Source of the DNA: Streptomyces sp. CB02009
GTDB lineage: Bacteria > Actinomycetota > Actinomycetes > Streptomycetales > Streptomycetaceae
DNA length: 64,000 nucleotides
Direction: 5' to 3'
Assembly: GCF_001905825.1 (NCBI RefSeq)
Contig: NZ_LIVV01000001.1
Span: 413,299 to 477,298 of the forward strand
The notes under the pieces were generated by a model, which was not told where the DNA came from, did no database searches, and saw only the letters and a program-made list of their open reading frames with translations. A program made the translations under genes and the position numbers. Position 1 is the first letter of the stretch. Every line of letters begins with the position of its first letter. Of this stretch, positions 35,565 to 44,793 are shown in pieces.

Positions 35565-37901
35565 TCAGCTCCTGCGGTTTCCGCCGACCAGGGCTTTGCC
35601 GGCCGGGATGCGGATCTCGTAACCGCCGTCGAGGGCGCTGGTGCCACCGGCGGGCAGGTCCACCCGCCAGACGCGGGTGCCCGGGGCATGCCGCTCGGAC
35701 GCCCCGCCGTCCTCGGGCTCCGTCCAGCCGGCCCGCTCCTCGATGCGTACGTCCGGGTCGGAGGTGACCGGCACCCGCTCGCGGATCTCGACCGTGGCGG
35801 GCCTCGCGAGCCCGTTGGCCAGTTCGACGTGGACGCGGTGGTCGAGCACGGTGACGTTGTTGCGCAGACCGGCGGTCGTCTCGTTCAGATGGGTGCGGCG
35901 GGTGACCCGGATGCCCTCGGCCGGTCCGAGCCCCACCCGGCGCACACCGCCGGGGGCGAGGGTGGGCAGCGCGGTGGTCAGCAGGAAGTCGTCGTCGACG
36001 GTGACCTCCACCGGGCCGGCGAGCAGCGCCTGGTCCGTGGCGTTGGAGAGGACCAGCGTCGCGTACACGGTCTGCTCCACGGAGGGCACGCAGAGGTACT
36101 CGGTGCGCAGACCGACCGGGATCTCGCCGACGGTGACGGTGTGCCAGGTGCCGTCCGCCGGCACGTCGGCGCGCGCGGCGGCGTCGAAGCGGTGGTCGAA
36201 GGAGCCGGCCGACTCGCGCGGCCGCACGGCATGGCCGGGCAGCGGCAGCGAGGCCACCGTATCGGCGCGACGGCGGTACTCGGCCGCCACCGCGTCGGAG
36301 GACGGGGCGGGGAACAGCCGTCCCCTGCGCGCACTGGGCTCGTCCGGTCCCGACATCACCAGGGCTGCGTAGTCGAGCTCGTCGCCGCTCGGCCGCGGCG
36401 GCCCGGGGGGCGGGGGAGGGGGCGGTGGTGCCGGAGCGGCACCGGCGGGCGGCGCGGAGGCGGCGGGGGCCATCGCCGCGGGGGCCGGGGCGCCCGCGAA
36501 GGACCGGCCGGCGCCGCGCGGCATGCCGCCGGGCTGGGCCGGCGCCCGCCGGGCGAAGTCGGCGGAAGCCTCGCGTCGGAAGGCCTCGGGGGCGGCGCCG
36601 TAGCCGCCTCCCGGCGCCGGCGGCGGTGCGCCGTAGGCCTGTGGTGCGGGCGGGGGGATCGGCGGTCCGCCGGGGGCCAGTGGCGCCGGCGGCGGTACGG
36701 GGGCGGGCACGGCGCCGCCCCCGGCCGCGACGGGCAGCGGAATGCCGCCGCCCGCCCCCGGTGCAGCGGCCCCGGTGCCACGGGGCGCCGGGGGGCGCGG
36801 GCCCGCCGCCGCGTATCCGGCGAACAGGTCGGCGAGCCCCGCAGGGGGCTCGCGCCAGCCGGAGGGAGCGGGGGCCGCCTGGCGGCGCCCGATCCGCATC
36901 GAGCGGAGCTTCGGCAGATCGGTACGGCGCCGCAGATCGGCGGTGGCCAGGGCGATCCGCACCCCGGTCCAGTCCTCTCCGGTGCGCTGGGCGACCGAGG
37001 CGCGGAGCACCAGGCGGCCGGTGCCGTCGCCCTGACGGTGGCTGAGGCGGTAGGCCGGCACCCAGACGGCGCCCGGCACCCTGTACTCCAGCTCCAGTTC
37101 GACGAGCGGTTCCGCCGCGTCCTGCGGGCCGCCCTCCGCGTCGGCGTCACCGTCCGCTGCCACGAGGGTCAGGACCGCGGACACCGTGGTCTCCACGTGC
37201 GTCGACGGCGTGGCGCTGGACGCACGGGCGAGCCGGTCCGCCGCGACGGACAGGTCGTGCTCGGCCCGCAGCAGCTCCTCCTCCAGCTCGGCGAGCCGGG
37301 CGTGCAGTCCGGTGAGCCGGGTGTCGACGAAGTCGGCGAGCTCCAGCCACGCGTCGACGGGGGTGCGGCGGTGCGGCTCGTCGCGCTTGCGGGCGGGCGG
37401 TACCGGGCGCAGCCCGCCGACCTCGGCGATCAGTCCCTGCTGTCGGTCCCGGCGGCCCTGGGCCGCCTCGTACGCGTCACGCAGCCGCTCGACCTCGCGT
37501 CGCAACCCCTCCGGCGCGCCGGACGCGGTGCCCAGCGGCTCGGCCTCGGTCTCCACCCTGGCCTCGGCGACCCGCGTCCCGGTGGTGCCGAGCACCCGGG
37601 CCCGCAGCGAGCCGGGGTCGAGGGAGCGCGGCAGCCCGGTGACGCGCACCCGGCCGTCCGCGGGCAGGGGCCCGCGGGCCAGGCGGCGGCAGAGCGCGCC
37701 CTGCGCGTAGACGACGACCGAGTCGAGGGCCGAACCCCACGAGGACGCCGTCCCGCTCGGGCCGGTGGGCCCGGTCGTCCCGGCCACGCCGGAGGCCCCG
37801 GGCACCCCGCTCGTCCCGGACACTCCCGTCGTCCCGGCCACACCGGTCGAGCCGCTCGTCCCGGCCGCTCCGGTCGTCGTTCCCGCTGCGTCAGCCGTCA
37901 T
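35565..37901 (-). CDS. DUF4139/MuiA-family protein (copy 2) with collagen-like N-terminus
   Basis: 778 residues from ATG 37901. The first ~55 residues contain at least twelve uninterrupted Gly-X-Y triplets (GVA-GTT-GVS-GTS-GVP-like), a collagen-like tract. Then follow a DUF4140-like region (SALDSVVVYAQGALCRRLA), a coiled coil, a split DUF4139 (VPAYRLSHRQG, TGEDWTGVRIALATADLRRR), a long Pro/Ala/Gly linker (~345-500) and the DUF4139 C-half (VTVDDDFLLTTALPTLAPGG, HLNETTAGLRNNVTVLDHRV). The paralogue downstream lacks the collagen-like tract and the linker. No export signal is seen, which is unusual for a collagen-like segment. Function unknown. Confidence 0.8.
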   Translation of the reverse strand: MTADAAGTTTGAAGTSGSTGVAGTTGVSGTSGVPGASGVAGTTGPTGPSGTASSWGSALDSVVVYAQGALCRRLARGPLPADGRVRVTGLPRSLDPGSLRARVLGTTGTRVAEARVETEAEPLGTASGAPEGLRREVERLRDAYEAAQGRRDRQQGLIAEVGGLRPVPPARKRDEPHRRTPVDAWLELADFVDTRLTGLHARLAELEEELLRAEHDLSVAADRLARASSATPSTHVETTVSAVLTLVAADGDADAEGGPQDAAEPLVELELEYRVPGAVWVPAYRLSHRQGDGTGRLVLRASVAQRTGEDWTGVRIALATADLRRRTDLPKLRSMRIGRRQAAPAPSGWREPPAGLADLFAGYAAAGPRPPAPRGTGAAAPGAGGGIPLPVAAGGGAVPAPVPPPAPLAPGGPPIPPPAPQAYGAPPPAPGGGYGAAPEAFRREASADFARRAPAQPGGMPRGAGRSFAGAPAPAAMAPAASAPPAGAAPAPPPPPPPPGPPRPSGDELDYAALVMSGPDEPSARRGRLFPAPSSDAVAAEYRRRADTVASLPLPGHAVRPRESAGSFDHRFDAAARADVPADGTWHTVTVGEIPVGLRTEYLCVPSVEQTVYATLVLSNATDQALLAGPVEVTVDDDFLLTTALPTLAPGGVRRVGLGPAEGIRVTRRTHLNETTAGLRNNVTVLDHRVHVELANGLARPATVEIRERVPVTSDPDVRIEERAGWTEPEDGGASERHAPGTRVWRVDLPAGGTSALDGGYEIRIPAGKALVGGNRRS

Positions 37902-38118
37902 CCGCCCCCGCCCCCGTCCTGTCGCGCCGCCCGGCTTCGCCGGCGGCGTGACGAAGCCTACGCCCGGGCACCGACAGGCACCCAGGGCTTTCCGGAGTGC
38001 CGCGCACCGGTTGCGCGGGTGCGCCGGGGAGCGCTTCCGATCCGCTTCGGTGGTTGGCCGGGCCCGGGAGTGGGACGCTGGGGGTGGAGGTCGTGCCGAC
38101 GAGACTCGGGAGGGCCCG

Positions 38119-39600
38119 ATGGGACGTGACGTCCCGGCGCTGGAGTTCACCCGTGAAGACCGCCGCCGGTTCCGGAACAAGATGCACACGTGCCTCGACG
38201 TGTTCGCGCGCATGCTGCGCGAGTCGCGGTTCGACTTCGAGCGGCCGCAGGTGGGCCTGGAGATCGAGCTGAACGTCGTGGACGCCACCGGCGAACCGGC
38301 CATGCGCAGCACCGACGTCCTCGAGGCGATCGCGGATCCCGCCTGGTCGACGGAGCTGGGCCGGTTCAACCTGGAGATCAACCTCGAACCGCGGCGGCTC
38401 AGCGCGGGCGGCGGCCCGGACTCCTGGGAGCAGGAGATCCGCGACGCCCTCAACCACGCCGAGCAGCAGGCGGCGGGGATCGGCGCGCACCTGGTGATGA
38501 TCGGCATCCTGCCGACCCTCGAACTCCAGGACGCGGGTCCCGCGTCGCTCTCCGAGAACCCCCGCTACCACCTCCTGAACGAGCAGATCTTCGCCGCCCG
38601 GGGCGAGGACCTGCTGATCTCCGTGGACGGCGTGGAGCGGCTGCGCACCCACGCGGAGACGATCACGCCGGAGGCGGCCTGCACCAGCACCCAGTTCCAC
38701 CTCCAGGTGTCGCCGGACGAGTTCGCGGACTACTGGAACGCCGCGCAGGCCGTGGCGGGCGTGCAGGTGGCACTGGCGGCGAACTCGCCGTTCCTGTTCT
38801 CCAAGGAGCTGTGGCGCGAGACCCGCATCCCCCTCTTCGAGCAGGCCACCGACACCCGTCCCGACGAGCTGAAGGTGCAGGGCGTGCGGCCCCGGGTGTG
38901 GTTCGGCGAGCGGTGGATCACCTCCGTCTTCGACCTCTTCGAGGAGAACGCGCGCTACTTCCCGGCTCTGCTGCCCCTCTGCGACGACGAGGACCCGGAG
39001 GAGACGCTCGGCCGGGGCGAAACCCCGGGACTGTCCGAACTCACCCTCCACAACGGCACCGTCTACCGCTGGAACCGCCCCGTCTACGACGTGGTCGACG
39101 GCGTCCCGCATCTCCGCGTCGAGAACAGGGTGCTCCCCGCGGGACCCACCGTCGCCGACACACTGGCCAACGGCGCGTTCTACTACGGGCTGATCCGGGC
39201 CCTGGTCGACGAGGACCGGCCCGTCTGGTCGCGGATGTCCTTCGCGGCCGCGGAGGACAACCTGCACACCGCCGCCCGGCACGGCATCGACGCGCAGGTC
39301 TACTGGCCCGGGATGGGCGAGGTCCCGGTGACCGAACTGGTCCTGCGGCGCCTGCTGCCGCTCGCGGACCGCGGGCTCGAACGGATGGGCCTGGAGGCGT
39401 CCCGGCGGGAGCCGCTCCTCGGGGTCATCGAGCAGCGCTGCGTCAGCGGTCGCAACGGCGCCCAGTGGCAGTCCGACATGTTCCACCACATCCATGACAT
39501 CGACCACGCGGACCGGCACCAGGCGCTGCGGCGGATGACCCAGCAGTACATCGAGTACATGCATCTCAACGCGCCCGCGCACACCTGGCCGGTCGACTGA
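38119..39600 (+). CDS. glutamate-cysteine ligase family (GCS2) carboxylate-amine ligase
   Basis: 493 residues from ATG 38119, with GGGAGGG before it. Motifs of the GCS2/YbdK fold are clear: VGLEIELNVVDATGEP, LEINLEPRRLSAGG, ACTSTQFHLQVSPDEFADYW, NSPFLFSKELWRETRIPLFEQ and HNGTVYRWNRPVYD, with active-site Glu and His residues in the first two blocks. Members join the gamma-carboxyl of glutamate to an amine using ATP. In actinomycetes, which use mycothiol, several paralogues have uncertain substrates. It is divergent from the DUF4139 genes and 37 bases before the MHS transporter gene. Confidence 0.82.
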   Translation: MGRDVPALEFTREDRRRFRNKMHTCLDVFARMLRESRFDFERPQVGLEIELNVVDATGEPAMRSTDVLEAIADPAWSTELGRFNLEINLEPRRLSAGGGPDSWEQEIRDALNHAEQQAAGIGAHLVMIGILPTLELQDAGPASLSENPRYHLLNEQIFAARGEDLLISVDGVERLRTHAETITPEAACTSTQFHLQVSPDEFADYWNAAQAVAGVQVALAANSPFLFSKELWRETRIPLFEQATDTRPDELKVQGVRPRVWFGERWITSVFDLFEENARYFPALLPLCDDEDPEETLGRGETPGLSELTLHNGTVYRWNRPVYDVVDGVPHLRVENRVLPAGPTVADTLANGAFYYGLIRALVDEDRPVWSRMSFAAAEDNLHTAARHGIDAQVYWPGMGEVPVTELVLRRLLPLADRGLERMGLEASRREPLLGVIEQRCVSGRNGAQWQSDMFHHIHDIDHADRHQALRRMTQQYIEYMHLNAPAHTWPVD

Positions 39601-39637
39601 CGCGTACGCCGGGACGGGGCGGGGCAGAGGCGTGATC

Positions 39638-40978
39638 ATGACCGACACGCCCCCCGGGCACGACGACGCCCCCGCCCGTGCCACCACGACCACGTCCCCC
39701 GGCCCCGCGCCGCGACCACCGTCCTCCCGCCGCCCGTTACGGCAGCTCCTCGCGGCCTCCGTCGGCAACGCGGTGGAGTGGTACGACTGGTACGCGTACA
39801 CCTTCCTGGCCGCCTACCTCGCGGACCAGGTCTTCCCCAAGAGCTCGGGGAACTCCCTCGTCCCCCTCCTGTCGACCTTCGCGGTCTTCGCCGTCGGCTT
39901 CTTCATGCGCCCCGTCGGCGGACTGCTCATGGGCGCGCTCGCCGACCGGCGCGGCCGGCGGACCGCGCTCACCGCGACGATCCTGCTCATGGGCGGCAGC
40001 AGCCTGCTGGTCGGCCTCACCCCGACGTACGCCGCGGCCGGCGTCCTCGCCCCCGTCGTGCTCGTGACCGCCCGCCTCCTCCAAGGCCTTTCGGTCGGAG
40101 GGGAGTTCGCGGCCTCGACGACCTTCCTCGTCGAGTCGGCAGGACGCGGCCGGCGCGGCCTGTTCTCCTCCTTCCAGTACGTCTCCACCTCCGCAGGGCA
40201 GCTCGCCGCCTCCGGCATCGCCGCGCTGCTGGTCAGCCAACTCGGCGAGGACCGGATGAACGGCTGGGGCTGGCGGATCCCCTTCCTGCTCGGCGCGGTG
40301 TTCAGCCTCGCCGGCTTCTGGATCCGCCGGGGCGCCGAGGAGACCCGGAGCACCGCCCAGCGGGAGGCCCCCCGCCCCGGGCTCTTCGAGGCCCTGCGCC
40401 ACCACCCCCGCGCCTCGCTGCTGATCGGCGGCATCACGGCCGGCGGCACCCTCGCGTACTACACGTGGACCTCCTACCTGCCGACGTACGCGGAGCTCAA
40501 CACCGGCATCGACAAGGCGGACGCGCTGCTGGCCGGGACCCTCTCCCTGGCGTTCTTCGCCCTGCTGCAACCGGTCGGCGGACTGCTCTCCGACCGCTTC
40601 GGCCGCAAGCCGTCGCTGCTGTTCTTCGGCATCGGCTTCGCGGTGCTCGCCGTGCCGCTGCTGCGCGCGCTCGACGGCTCGTTCCTCTCCCTCCTCCTGG
40701 TGCAGTGCGCGGGCATGGTGCTGCTGACCGGCTTCACGTCGATCTCCGCCGCGGTGAACGCGGAGCTGTTCCCCGCGCGCGTGCGGGCGGCCGGGATCGG
40801 CTTCCCGTACTCGCTGACGGTGGCGCTCTTCGGCGGCACGGCACCGTATGTCGGGACGCTCTTCAAGGAGTGGGACGTGGCCGGCCTCTTCCCCTGGTAC
40901 GTGGCGGCCCTGTGCCTCGTCTCCTCCGCGGTGTACTTCCGGCTGCCGGAGACCGCCCACAAGGAACTGGACCGCTGA
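39638..40978 (+). CDS. MFS transporter, metabolite:H+ symporter (MHS) family; contains a TTA codon
   Basis: 446 residues from ATG 39638; a GTG at 39632 is too close to the GAGG site. Twelve hydrophobic segments are present, with the MHS signature GNAVEWYDWYAYTFLAAYLA, the A-motif GALADRRGRRTALT and RLLQGLSVGGEFAAST. These are characteristic of the family that imports alpha-ketoglutarate, citrate, shikimate, proline or betaine with protons. The substrate is not identifiable. Codon 34 (39737-39739) is TTA, so expression may depend on bldA. It follows the GCS2 ligase by 37 bases and ends at a hairpin. Confidence 0.87.
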   Translation: MTDTPPGHDDAPARATTTTSPGPAPRPPSSRRPLRQLLAASVGNAVEWYDWYAYTFLAAYLADQVFPKSSGNSLVPLLSTFAVFAVGFFMRPVGGLLMGALADRRGRRTALTATILLMGGSSLLVGLTPTYAAAGVLAPVVLVTARLLQGLSVGGEFAASTTFLVESAGRGRRGLFSSFQYVSTSAGQLAASGIAALLVSQLGEDRMNGWGWRIPFLLGAVFSLAGFWIRRGAEETRSTAQREAPRPGLFEALRHHPRASLLIGGITAGGTLAYYTWTSYLPTYAELNTGIDKADALLAGTLSLAFFALLQPVGGLLSDRFGRKPSLLFFGIGFAVLAVPLLRALDGSFLSLLLVQCAGMVLLTGFTSISAAVNAELFPARVRAAGIGFPYSLTVALFGGTAPYVGTLFKEWDVAGLFPWYVAALCLVSSAVYFRLPETAHKELDR

Positions 40979-40994
40979 CGCGGCGGGACGCCGA

Positions 40995-41024
40995 AGGCCG
41001 ACGGCCCCGAGGGGCCGCCGGCCT
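40995..41024. terminator. hairpin between convergent MHS transporter and protease genes
   Basis: AGGCCGACGGCCCC and GGGGCCGCCGGCCT form a 14-base stem with one mismatch across a very short loop, 16 bases after the transporter stop and 42 bases from the protease stop. Confidence 0.65.
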
Positions 41025-41065
41025 GTGTGCGCGGGCGGAGAGAGCGGCGGACGCCCGCCCGGCCG

Positions 41066-41983
41066 CTAGAAGACGCTGACGCCGTACGCGCTCAGCGCCT
41101 CCGTCACCGGCTGGAAGAACGTCGTGCCGCCGCTGGAGCAGTTGCCGCTGCCGCCGGAGGTGAGGCCGAGCGCCGTGGTGCCGGAGAAGAGCGCGCCGCC
41201 GCTGTCGCCGGGCTCGGCGCACACGTTGGTCTGGATCAGGCCGTAGACGACGTCGCCGCCGCCGTAGTTGACGGTCGCGTTGAGACCGGTGACCGTACCG
41301 CTGCGCAGACCGGTGGTGCTGCCGCTGCGCTGCACCGACTGGCCCACGGAGGGGTTGCCCGCCGCGGTGATGTCGCGGTAGCTGCCGTTGTAGAGGTAGA
41401 CCCGGCCGTCCGCGGCCGAGGCGTTGGAGTGCCGGATGATGCCGTAGTCGTTGGTCGGGAAGCTGGAGCCCGCCCGGGTGCCGAGCACCGTGGTGTTGCC
41501 CGAGTTGGTGTACCAGGTGCTGCCGATGTTGGTGCAGTGGCCGGCGGTCAGGGCGTAGTAGGTGGAGCCGCTGCGGACGTTGAAGCCGAGCGAGCAGCGC
41601 CCGCCGCCCGCGTAGATGGCCTGGCCGCCCGCGATGAGCTTGTTGAACGTGCCGGGCGTGCGCTTGATCTCCAGGCTGGCGGCGCGGTCGCCCGCGGCCT
41701 CCTTGATCTTGGCGATCTCGGCGGCGGAGACGGTGGAGTCGGCGGTGAGGACGATCTTCCCGGTCGCCTGGTCGGTGTACCACGCGGTGCCGGGAACGTC
41801 GGCTCCGCGGACCGCCTGGTCGGCCACGGCGAGCTGGGCGGCGGTGGCCCGGCCTTCCACGGTCGTGGCGGCGGACGAGGCGGGCACGGCAAGCGCTGAG
41901 GCGGCGAGCAGGGCGGAGGCCACGGCGATCAGCCGTGCACCCTTGGCCGCGCCGCCGAGGGGGGACAGACGCTTGAGGTTCAC
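41066..41983 (-). CDS. streptogrisin-type secreted serine protease (S1, SGPA/SGPB mosaic)
   Basis: 305 residues from GTG 41983, preceded by GGAGGATCCA. A long basic signal peptide (~38 residues, ending near PASSAATT) and a propeptide of ~75 residues precede a mature domain beginning [20 protein letters not shown]. The triad is His in ALTAGHC, Asp in TNDYGIIRH and Ser in [11 protein letters not shown]; disulfide cysteines are at RCSL/GHC and NVCAE/GNCSS. From memory of the mature sequences, the middle part ([19 protein letters not shown]) is SGPA-like, while the beginning and end ([16 protein letters not shown]) are SGPB-like. It should be exported and self-cleaved to a chymotrypsin-like digestive protease. 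Confidence 0.93.
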   Translation of the reverse strand: MNLKRLSPLGGAAKGARLIAVASALLAASALAVPASSAATTVEGRATAAQLAVADQAVRGADVPGTAWYTDQATGKIVLTADSTVSAAEIAKIKEAAGDRAASLEIKRTPGTFNKLIAGGQAIYAGGGRCSLGFNVRSGSTYYALTAGHCTNIGSTWYTNSGNTTVLGTRAGSSFPTNDYGIIRHSNASAADGRVYLYNGSYRDITAAGNPSVGQSVQRSGSTTGLRSGTVTGLNATVNYGGGDVVYGLIQTNVCAEPGDSGGALFSGTTALGLTSGGSGNCSSGGTTFFQPVTEALSAYGVSVF

Positions 41984-42764
41984 TGGATCCTCCGGTGGGG
42001 GAGTGGGGGGAACCGCTGGGTGGGCGATCCCTTCGGCGCCGAGCGGACGGATCGCCGACGAGGGAGTCTGGCTCGCCATGGACCTGTCAATCTCGACAGG
42101 GGAATCCTCGAATCAGGGCGGCCGGCCGACAAGAACGCCTTTCGGCCGATCTACGCGCGTCCATGCGGTTCGAGCGGCGGGAGTCGTCTGTCGCGTCGCG
42201 AGGGACGCCGCCGCGAGCGGGCGGTGTCGAGGGTGTGCAACTGCTTACGGAAACTTGCTGATGCTCCTTCAGGGGCCCCGGTGGAGAGGCGCGCCGCGCG
42301 GGATCCGATCGACGCAGGAAGCGGAAGGGTAGGTACCGATTTCCCAGTTCACCCCCTGCGCCGCCGCCCGCCCCGCCGGCTCCCGGCGCGTCCATGCCGT
42401 GGCCCGGCGAGTGGATCGCCCCTCGCCCGCCCGAGGAGTAGCAGCCGCACAGATCCGGCCGCCCTGGCGCTCGGGGGGCCGGGGTACGGGCGGGCCCTCC
42501 GGGGGCGGCGGAAAGGACGTTCCCGCGCGCATGGTCCAGCCGCGGACGCCCCCCAATGCCGGAATCGTGCCCTCCGTCGGGGCCGACCGAATGGCCGGTT
42601 CCCGCTGTAGCCCGCCGCCGGAGCACCGAGTACAGCGCCTCGACCAGGGCCGTCCTTCGCGGGTCGCCGCGCACGGGGACGTCCGGGCGCGCGGCGGGGT
42701 TCGCCCGGTCGGTCCCTCCGCCTTGCCGGGACGTCCGGGGACCGGTTGCGTGGACCTGAGGACC

Positions 42765-42821
42765 GGTGCCGACGTGGTGCCGAGCAGTGGTGCCGACGTG
42801 GTGCCGAGCAGCGGTGCCGAC
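42765..42821 (+). repeat. 24-bp tandem repeat upstream of the GH15 gene
   Basis: The unit beginning GGTGCCGACGTGGTGCCGAG occurs at 42765-42788 and 42789-42812, with a third partial copy to 42821. It lies about 90-140 bases before the GH15 start. Confidence 0.75.
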
Positions 42822-42861
42822 TGTCGCGGAGGAGCGGTGCCGAGGTGGCGCCGAAGGCCCG

Positions 42862-42897
42862 GAGTCGCGGGAGAACCCGGAGTCGCGGGAGAAAACG
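42862..42897 (+). repeat. 18-bp duplication immediately before the GH15 start
   Basis: GAGTCGCGGGAGAACCCG (42862-42879) is followed directly by GAGTCGCGGGAGAAAACG (42880-42897), ending 9 bases before the GTG start. Each copy carries a GGGAGAA that could serve as a ribosome-binding site. Confidence 0.75.
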
Positions 42898-42906
42898 AGG
42901 TCGCTC

Positions 42907-44730
42907 GTGCCCGAGTACCCCCCGATCGCCAACCACGGTCTGATCGGCGACCTGCAGACCGCCGCGCTGATCTCCGCCGACGGCGCCGTCGACTGGTTCT
43001 GCGCGCCCCGATTCGACTCGCCGAGCATCTTCGCCTCGCTCCTCGACCAGGAGCGCGGCGGTCACTTCACCATCGCCCCCGTGCACGACGAGGTCACCGT
43101 CCGCCAGCTCTACCTGCCCGACACGGCCGTCCTGATCACCCGGTTCCTCACCCCGGAAGGGGTGGGCGAGGTCGTCGACTTCATGCCCGTGAGCGACCGG
43201 CCGGACGTACCGACCGACCGGCACCGCCTCGTACGCGCCCTGCGGGTCGTGCGCGGCACCCTCACCTTCGACGTCACCTGCCGGCCGCGCTTCGACTACG
43301 GGCGCGCGCCGCACACCCTCGCGCTCGACGGTGCCGCCGCCACCTTCCACGGCCCCGGCCTCGACGTCCACCTGCGGAGCAGCGTCCCCCTGGAGGCCGA
43401 GGGGCAGGACGTGCGCGCCACCGTCACCCTCCGGCACGGCCAGACCGCCGGAATCGTCCTGGAGACCTCCGCGCCGGGAACCTCCGTCCCCGAGCCGGTC
43501 ACCGAGGAGGCCGTGCAGGCGGCGCTGGACCGGACCCGGGTCTTCTGGCACGGATGGATGCGCCGGTGCCGCTACCGGGGCCGCTGGCAGAGCATGGTCA
43601 ACCGCTCGGCCATCACGCTCAAGCTGCTCATCTACGCCCCGTCCGGCGCCCCGATCGCGGCCCCCACCATGGGGCTCCCCGAGCAGATCGGCGGCGAGCG
43701 GAACTGGGACTACCGGTACACCTGGATCCGTGACGCGTCGTTCTCGGTGCGGGTCCTGCTCGACCTCGGGTTCATCGAGGAGGCGGACGCCTTCCGCCGC
43801 TGGCTCGGGGGCCGCGGCCGCGCGGCCCGGCCGGGCGGGGAGCCGATGCAGATCATGTACCGGGTCGACGGCGACCCCGAGCTGGCCGAGGAGGTCCTGC
43901 CGCACCTGTCCGGCTACCGCGACTCCTACCCCGTACGGGCCGGGAACGGCGCCGCCGACCAGCTCCAGCTCGACATCTACGGCGAGTTCGCCTACGCGAT
44001 GACCCACTCGGCTGATCTGGCCGAGCTCGCCGGCTACGAGGGGTGGAAGGGCTTCTCCGCGCTCCTCGACTGGCTCTGCGACCACTGGGACCGCCCCGAC
44101 GAGGGCATCTGGGAGACGCGCGGCGGACGCAAGGACTTCACGTACAGCCGGATGATGTGCTGGGTGGCGCTGGACCGCGGCATCCGGCTCGCCCACGAGT
44201 ACGCCCGTCCCGCCGACCTCGCACGCTGGACCGCGCAGCGCGACGCGATCCTGGTCCAGGTCATGGAGCGGGGCTGGAACCCGGAGCGCAAGGCCTTCGT
44301 CCAGCACTACGACAGCGAGGTCCTCGACGCGTCCCTGCTGCTCATGCCGCTGGTCGGCTTCATCTCGCCGCGGGCTCCCTCGTGGCTCTCCACGCTCGAC
44401 GCCATGGACCGCGAACTCGTCACCGACAGCCTCGTCTACCGCTACAACCCCGAGGCGTCCCCCGACGGGCTGCGCGGTTCGGAGGGCACCTTCTCGCTCT
44501 GCAGCTTCCTCTACGTGGAGGCCCTGGCCCGGGCCGGCCGCCTCGACCAGGCCCGCTTCGCGATGGACAAGATGCTCACGTACGCCAACCACGTCGGCCT
44601 CTTCGCGGAGGAGATCGGCCGCACCGGCGAACAACTCGGCAACTTCCCGCAGGCGTTCACCCACCTCGCCCTCATCACCGCGGCGATGGCCCTCGACGAG
44701 GAACTCGACAGGGCCGCCGACCTGAGGTGA
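42907..44730 (+). CDS. glycoside hydrolase family 15 protein (glucoamylase/trehalase type)
   Basis: 607 residues from GTG 42907, where the protein begins PEYPPIANHGLIGDLQTAAL, the standard start of this bacterial GH15 group. The N-terminal beta-sandwich (~1-210) is followed by the (alpha/alpha)6 catalytic domain with GLPEQIGGERNWDYRYTWIR, LQLDIYGEFAYA, WETRGGRKDFTYSRMMCWVA and GSEGTFSLCSFLYVEAL; acidic residues in these blocks provide the general acid and base. No signal peptide, so it acts inside the cell. Related actinobacterial enzymes include trehalases and alpha-glucosidases; which one cannot be settled. The upstream frame to 42766 lacks domain character. Confidence 0.88.
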   Translation: MPEYPPIANHGLIGDLQTAALISADGAVDWFCAPRFDSPSIFASLLDQERGGHFTIAPVHDEVTVRQLYLPDTAVLITRFLTPEGVGEVVDFMPVSDRPDVPTDRHRLVRALRVVRGTLTFDVTCRPRFDYGRAPHTLALDGAAATFHGPGLDVHLRSSVPLEAEGQDVRATVTLRHGQTAGIVLETSAPGTSVPEPVTEEAVQAALDRTRVFWHGWMRRCRYRGRWQSMVNRSAITLKLLIYAPSGAPIAAPTMGLPEQIGGERNWDYRYTWIRDASFSVRVLLDLGFIEEADAFRRWLGGRGRAARPGGEPMQIMYRVDGDPELAEEVLPHLSGYRDSYPVRAGNGAADQLQLDIYGEFAYAMTHSADLAELAGYEGWKGFSALLDWLCDHWDRPDEGIWETRGGRKDFTYSRMMCWVALDRGIRLAHEYARPADLARWTAQRDAILVQVMERGWNPERKAFVQHYDSEVLDASLLLMPLVGFISPRAPSWLSTLDAMDRELVTDSLVYRYNPEASPDGLRGSEGTFSLCSFLYVEALARAGRLDQARFAMDKMLTYANHVGLFAEEIGRTGEQLGNFPQAFTHLALITAAMALDEELDRAADLR

Positions 44731-44760
44731 GCCGCGTCTCACCCGGGCGGTCGCGCTTGC

Positions 44761-44780
44761 CTATGCAACGAGTTGCATAG
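44761..44780 (+). promoter_or_regulatory. perfect inverted repeat, probable PadR operator
   Basis: CTATGCAACGAGTTGCATAG: 9-base arms around GA, perfectly palindromic, ending 13 bases before the PadR start codon. It lies 30 bases after the GH15 stop. The position fits autorepression, with the promoter overlapping the operator. Confidence 0.75.
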
Positions 44781-44793
44781 AAGGATTCCGGGT

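Larger units (their letters stand above)
41984..42906. other. long intergenic region without a supported gene
   Basis: 923 bases separate the divergent protease and GH15 genes. The part near the protease includes a small stem-loop CCTGTC-N6-GACAGG (42083-42100) and an AT-richer patch at 42235-42260 (CAACTGCTTACGGAAACTTG) that could hold its promoter. The part near the GH15 gene holds two tandem repeats listed separately. Open frames in between have no consistent codon bias or ribosome-binding site. Confidence 0.5.

Noticed and set aside
34179-38129. 1316-residue open frame on the plus strand opposite both DUF4139 genes
   Set aside because: Arg/Gly/Ala-rich sequence with no motif; both genes on the minus strand have recognisable domains and overlap-consistent starts.
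42087-43028. Minus-strand gene in the region between the protease and GH15 genes
   Set aside because: It has no ribosome-binding site, no conserved-looking blocks, and runs into the start of the GH15 gene.
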